Assembly: GCA_900543525.1 (NCBI GenBank)
Contig: UQRS01000028.1
Span: forward strand, 1 to 25,933
Direction of reading: 5' to 3'
DNA from: an uncultured Oscillospiraceae bacterium
GTDB lineage: Bacteria > Bacillota > Clostridia > Oscillospirales > Acutalibacteraceae
Length of the DNA: 25,933 bases
The notes below the pieces were generated by a model. That model was given only the letters and a program-made list of their open reading frames with translations. It ran no database searches and was not told the origin of the DNA. Both the position numbers and the translations under genes were made by a program. Of this stretch, positions 20,601-25,933 are shown in pieces (the stretch's first letter is position 1; each line of letters starts with the position of its first letter).

Positions 20601-22340
20601 GCAAACGCCGTCGGAGCCGCCCAGCTTCTGCACGGTGCCGTCGCTGTTCAGCTTTTCTCCGTAAGTGATGGCGATGCGGTCTCCCGCAGAGGCGTTGATG
20701 CTCATCAGCTTGATCCAGCCGGTCGTCATCTCGGGCGTCGCGACCACATAGCTGTCCGTTCCCACGCGGGTAATCGACTTGACGGTAAACGTGGAGGTAC
20801 GGCGCACCGGGTCGGAGAGCTGGCAGGACAGCCGGCCGCCCGTACCCTCCACCACGGAGGCGGCGGTCCAGGCCGAATCGTCATAGCCGGCCGTGTTGAA
20901 GCCGGTCAGCTCCTTGCGCGCATCATAGCTGTCGCCGTAATAAACGCCGTTCGAGATGGTCGGTCCGTTCTTGGTCAGCTTCCAGCTGGTATCCGAGGCG
21001 ACCGTATCGACCGTACCGTCGGTATAATGAATGTCCAGATTGAAGAGCAGCTTCGGCTCGTCGCGCCAGGTAGCACTCGGCCAGTTCCAGACGCCGCCGA
21101 TCTCATTATAAAAGCTGTTTCCAAGCTCGACGCCGACCGCATTCCGACCCGCGGACAGCAGATCGGTTACGTCGAACACGCGGTACAGCGCGGTCTGATC
21201 ATACTGGGTATTGCAGGGGTTCAGCAGGGTATCGTCCGCCTGCTTTCCGTTGACAGTAAAATCAAAGAAACCAAGTCCGCAGACATACGCATATGCCGAC
21301 GCAATTTTTTTGTCGACCGCAAACTCCTTGCGCAGGGTTACCGCCGCGCGGCTGCCCGCCTTCTCCAGGCTGACGCCGGTGCCCCAGGGATCGCTCCCGA
21401 AGGAAACGCTCTGGGTCGGCGCACTCCAGGCGGAGTCATCGAACGCCTCGGCATACCAGCCGTCGACCAGCTTATCCGAAACCTTCCAGGAGGCGTCGGA
21501 AACATACACATCCTCCGTCCCGTCGGCATAGCGCACCATGATCTTGGACAGAAGGCCCGCATATCCGTCAGAGGTGTTGGTTCCGGCAATGGCGACGACA
21601 TTGGCGCCTGCCTTTACCGAAGCGGTGGCGTCAAACAGGCCGCCGGTCGACCAGGAGGAGGTGCTCCCCTGCTCGGTTCCGTTGAAGTAGAAGACCGTCT
21701 GGTCATCGGCAGTATAGCCGACCAGCACCTCCCGAATGGTTTTGTCGGGGTTGGGGGTGAAGGTCTTGCGCATATACTGGGTTCCCGCGGGCGAGCCGCC
21801 GAAGCCGCTGGTATCCCGCTTCCAGATCCAGTTGGCGCCGGTCATATCGAGATCATAGCTCTTGCGCTCGGTCCCGATCCAGTCGCCCTTCCAGGAATCC
21901 TCCTCCCAAATGCCGGTGAGGAAGAAGCCGACCGCACTTCTGGCCGAGTGACCTGCGTTGTCCCAGGCCTCCACACACCAGTAGTAGCCGGTTCGCTCCG
22001 AAAGCGCCGGGCCGGCGTAGGTTATATCATAGTTGTTTTCGCCCTCCGTCTTTCCGGAGTCCCAGACATCCCCGGTAAAGGCGGCCGCCTTCTCCTCGCT
22101 CGAGGCGACGATGATGCGGTAGGCCGACTGCGCGGCATCTCTGGCCGCTGTGTCCAGCTCCCAGCTGAAGGTGGGGACAGCATCCACACCAAGCGGCTGG
22201 GCGGTTTCACATACCTTTAAATTGTACACCTTGAACTCCTCCTCCGGATCTGCTGCAACAGCCGGCGCGGAAAGTAAGGCCGGCATCAGAAGCGTCACAG
22301 CCAGGCAAAAACAGGCAATCCGTTTCCAAAAGCTGTTCAT
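17658..22340 (-). CDS. Secreted multidomain alpha-L-rhamnosidase (GH78) with type I dockerin
   Basis: Hydrolyses terminal alpha-L-rhamnose from glycans or glycosides outside the cell. Layout of the 1560 residues: signal peptide 1-30; Fn3-like 33-150; a galactose-binding-like module 155-325; the rhamnosidase N-terminal domain 330-500; a concanavalin-like domain 510-635; the (alpha/alpha)6 catalytic barrel 640-990 with D673, E678 and D685 in DTPVWEKNGWLGDAN and a candidate base E966 in SAWEMWE; a C-terminal beta-domain 1000-1100; two FIVAR-like helical repeats 1105-1240; an F5/8 C (discoidin) domain 1245-1408; a cadherin-like domain 1412-1500; and a dockerin 1505-1558. The D-E-D spacing (5, then 7) equals that recalled for Bacillus RhaB. 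The dockerin has two DxDGDxKVTVSD loops, each followed by VVELRK. Start 22340 is chosen because GGAGG is seven bases upstream; the ATG at 22346 is too close to it. Substrate is inferred. Confidence 0.93.
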   Translation of the reverse strand: MNSFWKRIACFCLAVTLLMPALLSAPAVAADPEEEFKVYNLKVCETAQPLGVDAVPTFSWELDTAARDAAQSAYRIIVASSEEKAAAFTGDVWDSGKTEGENNYDITYAGPALSERTGYYWCVEAWDNAGHSARSAVGFFLTGIWEEDSWKGDWIGTERKSYDLDMTGANWIWKRDTSGFGGSPAGTQYMRKTFTPNPDKTIREVLVGYTADDQTVFYFNGTEQGSTSSWSTGGLFDATASVKAGANVVAIAGTNTSDGYAGLLSKIMVRYADGTEDVYVSDASWKVSDKLVDGWYAEAFDDSAWSAPTQSVSFGSDPWGTGVSLEKAGSRAAVTLRKEFAVDKKIASAYAYVCGLGFFDFTVNGKQADDTLLNPCNTQYDQTALYRVFDVTDLLSAGRNAVGVELGNSFYNEIGGVWNWPSATWRDEPKLLFNLDIHYTDGTVDTVASDTSWKLTKNGPTISNGVYYGDSYDARKELTGFNTAGYDDSAWTAASVVEGTGGRLSCQLSDPVRRTSTFTVKSITRVGTDSYVVATPEMTTGWIKLMSINASAGDRIAITYGEKLNSDGTVQKLGGSDGVCSNWWPHAYNQQDIYISAGKENESFEPKFSYKGFQYVQIDGYPGELTADDLEIYRVSNDVAIASEIETSNTMVNQLHKLMRTTLLNNFQGKPTDTPVWEKNGWLGDANAGLLTMLYNFDMSNYLPNFIEIMEDCFNLYGTVPDMVPTAGWWLNGNAAVWNTIYVIGTAELWNTYGMENYTEVQYDSMRQFALKDMEEIEKNGWVWVDGQLSDWCSPVGGSNPDVGYNEGDSEGSRICGTAFVYKMLSCMKDIAENLGKTADAKEYADAMANIYTAFNQSFYNKSKGIYETGRFNQVGSRTEYRQTSNLAALAFGFVPEEYVETVVANLVKDIEEKNYHLDTGVVGTRLILPVLCDYGYSQVAYRILTQDTYPSWGYWLSQGATSAWEMWEKTSRSLDHYFLGTYDEWLYSHLAGITDAKDGYKTFTIHPYLVGDIDYVNASLQTVRGKVESNWSLNADGTATMKLTVPVGSTATVYFPTARTSNIRLDGERLTTSLDGVKEVSFDGTQIYAVIGSGEYSFTTGTDLTSLYTDSLAEAIKTAEAADMTAIPEALVKDLNAAIAAGKATLAKSNAVQHEINAAAAAIEAALAATKGSEARIALRKAVAAADAAAPAAGIYSAEAYAAYTSALLTARKLAENYDVPDAQLVTAKAYLQDAIDALGDAKLNNRALGAKVTASSTHEDTYWNWGAALMTDGDTKNVNRENDYTGYCSNLTTDRNHAEWVAVDLGEVQLINNVTIYAACANVSGEMIGYGMPIDFTIQVSEDNQNWKTVHTETNYPLPGYGPQSFSFEDASARYVKLDATSLRPKGTEGNSYRMQFSELEVYRLDGTAGNIEALTYLELDGVVLNEVFKLGQTAYTANVSAEVSQVTLTPYTTEGAAVKVNGEAVSGSAVLPLSDGENVITVTVGGVDTHLTVVKEAGGRRRGDIDGDGKVTVSDVVELRKQIVNGTADRAICDLDGDSKVTVSDVVELRKIIVQGA

Positions 22341-22372
22341 ATGCATTCCTCCATCATTTGTAAACTGCGTTT

Positions 22373-22386
22373 TTAAAACGTTTTAA
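22373..22386. promoter_or_regulatory. LacI-type operator palindrome at the rhamnosidase promoter
   Basis: TTAAAACGTTTTAA is a perfect 14-bp palindrome with a central CG, the hallmark of LacI/GalR-family operators. It lies 9 bases downstream of the -10 box, about +3 to +16 of the predicted transcript, where a bound repressor would block initiation or early elongation. No regulator gene is in the window. Confidence 0.75.
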
Positions 22387-22395
22387 TATGTGTTT

Positions 22396-22424
22396 ATGAT
22401 AATCTATTCTTTTGGATTTGTCAA
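22396..22424 (-). promoter_or_regulatory. Sigma-A-type promoter of the rhamnosidase gene
   Basis: On the minus strand a consensus TTGACA (22424-22419), a 17-base spacer and TATCAT (22401-22396). The predicted start is near 22389, giving a 5' leader of about 50 bases that is mostly the operator and the ribosome binding site. Confidence 0.85.
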
Positions 22425-22631
22425 GAGGATTTGCATAAAAAAGAAAAGATCAGGCGACCTTCTTTTGTCTCTTTTTTTGCGGGACGCGCGGACGAGCGAA
22501 AAAACAGAAAACCGGCAAAGCCGCCTATCCCCGGTATATACAATGCAGTGTGCCAACGTCAGTCTCCCGGCAGAGGCTGCCCGGCGGGATTTCCTGCGGC
22601 CGAAAAGGCTGCCCCCCTCTCCGGGAGAAAA
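22425..22631. other. Intergenic stretch without a supported gene
   Basis: Between the rhamnosidase promoter and the terminator of the upstream gene there is about 200 bases with only short unsupported frames. A GC-rich hairpin (GGCAG/CTGCC) is present near 22570-22582. The octamer-like word CAGAGGCTG occurs here and again in the terminator at 22661. Nothing else is recognised. Confidence 0.5.
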
Positions 22632-22672
22632 GGAAAACCCCAGCCTCTGCGGGTTTTCCACAGAGGCTGGGG
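22632..22672 (-). terminator. Terminator of the LamG protein gene, with overlapping alternative stem
   Basis: Minus-strand transcripts form a perfect 12-bp stem (CCCCAGCCTCTG with CAGAGGCTGGGG, 22638-22649 and 22661-22672) followed by TTTTCCTTTTC. The same region can instead form a 9-bp stem, GGAAAACCC with GGGTTTTCC (22632-22640 and 22651-22659), which uses part of the terminator 3' arm and T-tract. The two structures exclude each other. Confidence 0.8.
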
Positions 22673-22726
22673 AAGGTTTGTTTTATGCAAATGATTGGAT
22701 GCTCCTGATCTGCGTCAGGAAACGGT

Positions 22727-25700
22727 TCAGGCTTTGATAACCGCTACAACCCCATCCACTGTGCTGAGCAGGATGTAGCTCTGTCCGTTCAGCTCATATT
22801 CCACATAGAACATGGCTGCGCACACACGATCCTCCAGCACGTTCCGCAGCCGGAAGCCGTAAGCGGTGTAGACGTCTATATTCTCACCCTTATCGAACAC
22901 AACCTGCCGGATCTGATCGGCCGTGGCGTTCTTATAGTCGTTCAGGACATCCTTGCCGGTGCCGTAGTAAACGCCGTAGTTCTTGAACTGCACGCCGGCC
23001 GCGTTGATATCATCTACACTCAGCTCTTCGCCGAGGAGGATACGGGCGTTCCAGGTGATGTCGTACTTGCCCTCCGCGGCGGCTTTGGTCACCATGCCGG
23101 TGCTGATGGTAAGCTCCATCTCGACCGTTTTAGGCACAAGAGCAGAGATGGCGGCCTCAATTGCGGCGGCATAGCCGTCGACCGTCGCCTGCTCCGCTGC
23201 AGTAAGGTCGCGGACGACCGCCTCGATCGCCGCCTGCAGCTTCGCCCAGGAGGCCGCGGTGTAATCGGCTTCCTTTAGCGCCGCCGCCTTTTCCAGTGCG
23301 GCGTCCACGGCGGTGTAGTCGGCCGCTCCGTACATCAGAGTTCCAATCTCCTCCGCCGTCAGCGCATGGTTATAGATGGCAAAATCATCCATCGCGCCCT
23401 GAAAGTTATCATCTCCAAAGAAGGGGACATAACCGATGTTGTAGAACATGGAATCGGCGGTATGACCGCTGGACAGGGTGTAGAGGGAATAATCCAGCTG
23501 CGCTGTGCCCAGCAATTCCGTGCCCAGGTAGAGGCTGGTATTGCGGTCGGCATCCTGCGTAATGGTCAGCAGCACCCACTGTCCGATGTTTTCCTCGGTG
23601 ACGATTTTCTTTCCGACAACCTCCGACTCGTCGCTTCCGTTATTTTTGGTAGCAGCGCGGAAGGCGTTGTCGCGCCAGTCGGCGGCCTGCGGTACCGCGA
23701 CGAAGAAGGAGTCGCTCTTTCCGTAGCTGAACAGGGTGGCCCAGTCGTTGGTCTCCCGCAGCTGTACCCAGGCGGAAATAGAGGTTCCGGTCTTCTCGAT
23801 CCGGGCGAAGGGATCATAGTCCGCAGCCGACCACTGGATATACATGTCGTTGCTGCGGCCCTTTTCGGTGCCGAACTGGAACGCCTTAGTTCCGGGCTCA
23901 CGACCCTCCACCTCGGTCAGGCCGGAGACCGTCGCCGAAACGCGGCCTGCCGCGTCGATCGCTGTGCCATCCTCAAAATCAAAGTAGAGCAGGCGGCCGT
24001 TGTTCGCCGCTTCCGCCAGCGTGTAGTAGCTGTCAAAGGCAGCCTCCAGTACACTGTAGTTGTCTACATGAGCCTTCTCCAGATCGGTCAGCGCTTTATA
24101 AGCCGTCTCAGCCTCCCGGATTTTGGCAAGGCTGTCGGCCGAAAGCTCCACTTCGCCGATGGCGGCAATCTTCTCCTTCACCGCGTTTACGGCCGCCTCG
24201 TCAATCGAGGTTTTGCCGGCCATCTCAGCAATTTCCACAACGCTGAGCGCGCGATTATAGATTGTAAAGTCGTCCACCGCGCCGTTCAGGGACGGGTCGC
24301 CCCACCAGTCGCGCAGCTGGCAGCCCAGGGCATAAATGCCGCCGTACTGGCCAAAGACGGTGTTCATCGGGCACATGGTTCCGCTTACGGCCAGCTCGCC
24401 GTTCAGATAAAGCTTGCCGATTGCCCCCTCCTGCACATAGGTGATCAGGAGCCACTCGTCCTTCTCGGGCACATACTCATCCGACTTCATGCTGACCTCG
24501 CCCTTGCCGTCCTTATCCACGGCGGTAGAGGTGCAGACCCAGACCCGCTTATCTACATATTTAATGATGAAATATCCGGACTCGCCGGTATGGCCGCTCG
24601 ACAATGCGTTAAAGATGGTGGTGTTTCCGGCGATGGAGCCGGTCTCCGCATGGAACTTCACCCACATGGAAATCGAGGCGTTATCCCCGGTCTGTGCGAA
24701 GGGGTTGAAGTCGGAGACGTTCCAACGAAGTCCCTTATGCATCGAAACGCCCGAGAAATCGGCCGCCGTGCTGCCATTCTTCCCCTCTGTGTTCAGGGTG
24801 ATGGTGGACGGCTCGTCATTCGACAGCGTGATGCGGCCGCCAAGCTCGGTCAGCTTCGCGGTGTCATTCTCGCCCTCAAAGGTGAAGGAGGCCAGCTTGC
24901 CGCCGTTTTCCTCAGAATACAGCGCGCAGTAGGAGGAGAAGGCCGTGCTGAGCGCCTCGACAGCGCCGGCAAGACGGGTGTCATCCTTCTCCGCGGTGGT
25001 CAGCGCCTCATAAGCGGCCTTGGCTGCGCGATAAGCTTCAATATACTCGCTCGTCGCGGCGACAGGCTGCAAAGCCTCAATCTTAGAAACAACATTTTCG
25101 ATCGCCGCATCATCCACACCGGCAGCGGGGTCGTACAGACGTGCAATCTCCAGCGCGGTCAGAGCGCGGTTGTACATGGTGAAGCTCTCCATCAGGCCGT
25201 TCAGCTTCTTGTCGCCGCTCCACATATCGCGTGCACTGCTGACCGGGCCGCCGATATTATACTCTGCCACGCCGACGGATTTCTGAGAGATGGCATAGAG
25301 CGTCTCGTCCGCAGTGACGGTGCTGACCAACTCGCCGTTGATGTAAGCCTTCATGGTTTTATCCGCATCCTGCGAGAAGGTTACCAGCGTCCACTCGTCC
25401 TTGACGGCCTTAATGCCGCTGCCGGTCGCTCTCTGGCTGCCCTTATAAATCACATTCATACGGCTGACGTCTACACTTCCGCCAAGCTGCATCAGGAAAC
25501 CGTTGATATCCCCATTGGCTTCCTTATCCTTAATATAAGCGCAGTACTGCGTCCAGTCATCCAATGTGGAAAAATTCACCCACATGGAAATGGTGACGCC
25601 GTTCTCAGTCTGTGCAAACGGGTCAAGAACATCCGAGTTCCAACGGATATAGCTGTCCGCCGCCCCGGTGAACTTGGCCGCCTGTTTTCCATCGCGGCCC

Positions 25701-25903
25701 GAAACAGCCTCCAGCCCGCTTTCCATCAGTGTTTTCCCGGATTTCTTATCCTGAATCGCGCCGCCGGTATAGTCGCTGAAATCCAGATCCAAAATCACAT
25801 CGTCATCCGAAATCACGGCGGATGCCGACGGGATCGCAGCAAACATACCGAAGATCATGCTCAAAGACAATAAGAAAGCCAGTAAACTTCTACATTTGCG
25901 CAT
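22727..25903 (-). CDS. Secreted protein with three LamG-like jellyroll modules, no catalytic domain
   Basis: Likely a glycan-binding or adhesive surface protein. The 1058-residue product has a signal peptide (1-29, ending ASA). It has three LamG-like (concanavalin-type) modules at about 35-260, 335-560 and 637-860. Each has a WN/WS-D-DPFAQ start, an ISMWV or ISAWV strand and an ending like FTIYNRALSVVEIAEM. Helical linkers of about 70 residues separate them (262-330, 565-632); a FIVAR-like segment (862-922) and a C-terminal domain of about 130 residues (925-1058), which I do not recognise, follow the third module. There is no dockerin, sortase motif or membrane anchor. Start 25903 has AAGGAGG ten bases upstream. 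The promoter lies outside the window. It is separate from the rhamnosidase unit, but both are secreted. Confidence 0.85.
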   Translation of the reverse strand: MRKCRSLLAFLLSLSMIFGMFAAIPSASAVISDDDVILDLDFSDYTGGAIQDKKSGKTLMESGLEAVSGRDGKQAAKFTGAADSYIRWNSDVLDPFAQTENGVTISMWVNFSTLDDWTQYCAYIKDKEANGDINGFLMQLGGSVDVSRMNVIYKGSQRATGSGIKAVKDEWTLVTFSQDADKTMKAYINGELVSTVTADETLYAISQKSVGVAEYNIGGPVSSARDMWSGDKKLNGLMESFTMYNRALTALEIARLYDPAAGVDDAAIENVVSKIEALQPVAATSEYIEAYRAAKAAYEALTTAEKDDTRLAGAVEALSTAFSSYCALYSEENGGKLASFTFEGENDTAKLTELGGRITLSNDEPSTITLNTEGKNGSTAADFSGVSMHKGLRWNVSDFNPFAQTGDNASISMWVKFHAETGSIAGNTTIFNALSSGHTGESGYFIIKYVDKRVWVCTSTAVDKDGKGEVSMKSDEYVPEKDEWLLITYVQEGAIGKLYLNGELAVSGTMCPMNTVFGQYGGIYALGCQLRDWWGDPSLNGAVDDFTIYNRALSVVEIAEMAGKTSIDEAAVNAVKEKIAAIGEVELSADSLAKIREAETAYKALTDLEKAHVDNYSVLEAAFDSYYTLAEAANNGRLLYFDFEDGTAIDAAGRVSATVSGLTEVEGREPGTKAFQFGTEKGRSNDMYIQWSAADYDPFARIEKTGTSISAWVQLRETNDWATLFSYGKSDSFFVAVPQAADWRDNAFRAATKNNGSDESEVVGKKIVTEENIGQWVLLTITQDADRNTSLYLGTELLGTAQLDYSLYTLSSGHTADSMFYNIGYVPFFGDDNFQGAMDDFAIYNHALTAEEIGTLMYGAADYTAVDAALEKAAALKEADYTAASWAKLQAAIEAVVRDLTAAEQATVDGYAAAIEAAISALVPKTVEMELTISTGMVTKAAAEGKYDITWNARILLGEELSVDDINAAGVQFKNYGVYYGTGKDVLNDYKNATADQIRQVVFDKGENIDVYTAYGFRLRNVLEDRVCAAMFYVEYELNGQSYILLSTVDGVVAVIKA

Positions 25904-25933
25904 ATTTGTTTATCCTCCTTCAAAAAAACTGCA

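Noticed and set aside
17358..22220. A 1620-codon open frame on the plus strand across the rhamnosidase gene
   Set aside because: It is in exact register opposite the real codons. It stays open because the gene avoids TTA, CTA and TCA codons over this span, the codons that would read as stops on the other strand. The product is low-complexity with no recognisable domain, while the minus frame has clear GH78 and dockerin domains.
22390..22737. Short frames on both strands in the rhamnosidase-LamG intergenic region
   Set aside because: They overlap the promoter and terminator and lack ribosome binding sites and family features.
23366..25873. An 835-codon open frame on the plus strand across the LamG gene
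   Set aside because: Same register-matched codon-bias shadow; no ribosome binding site or domain.

Overview
The window reads as a chromosomal segment from a fairly GC-rich member of the Clostridia. A Ruminococcaceae/Oscillospirales-like gut or anaerobic organism is the best guess. The evidence is Gram-positive ribosome binding sites (AAGGAGG almost everywhere), a zinc-ribbon S14, an adenylate kinase with a four-cysteine LID, a KOW protein between map and infA (a clostridial arrangement), an archaeal/eukaryal-type prolyl-tRNA synthetase and a dockerin-bearing glycosidase. The taxonomic placement is inference.

Positions 1-12358 (minus strand, transcribed right to left) hold one long S10-spc-alpha ribosomal protein operon: rpsJ, rplC, rplD, rplW, rplB, rpsS, rplV, rpsC, rplP, rpmC, rpsQ, rplN, rplX, rplE, rpsN, rpsH, rplF, rplR, rpsE, rpmD, rplO, secY, adk, map, a KOW-domain protein, and infA cut by the window edge. 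Most spacers are under 30 bases and three junctions overlap as TAATG. Two spacers, rpsJ-rplC and rplW-rplB, are longer and carry perfect hairpins. The operon is driven from a clear promoter at 12646-12674 with a structured leader of about 280 bases. The leader contains a terminator-like hairpin and an unannotated 50-codon frame that stops at that hairpin's T-tract.

Positions 12827-16470 (minus strand) hold four independent housekeeping or accessory genes: a secreted, membrane-anchored Ser/Thr-rich protein, proS, a cytoplasmic SASA-family acetylesterase, and acpP. proS and acpP have near-consensus promoters, and acpP has a strong terminator. aroE (16630-17481) is the only plus-strand gene. It converges on a minus-strand glycosidase, with two hairpin terminators between them.

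Positions 17658-25903 (minus strand) are a carbohydrate-acting accessory region. It holds a 1560-residue secreted GH78 alpha-L-rhamnosidase ending in a type I dockerin. This gene is controlled by a TTGACA/TATCAT promoter with a perfect 14-bp LacI-type palindrome at the transcription start. Upstream lies a 1058-residue secreted protein with three LamG-like jellyroll modules and no catalytic domain. Together they suggest rhamnose-containing plant or host glycan capture and hydrolysis. The dockerin implies that a cohesin protein is encoded elsewhere in the genome. No rRNA, tRNA, CRISPR array, insertion sequence or phage gene is seen.
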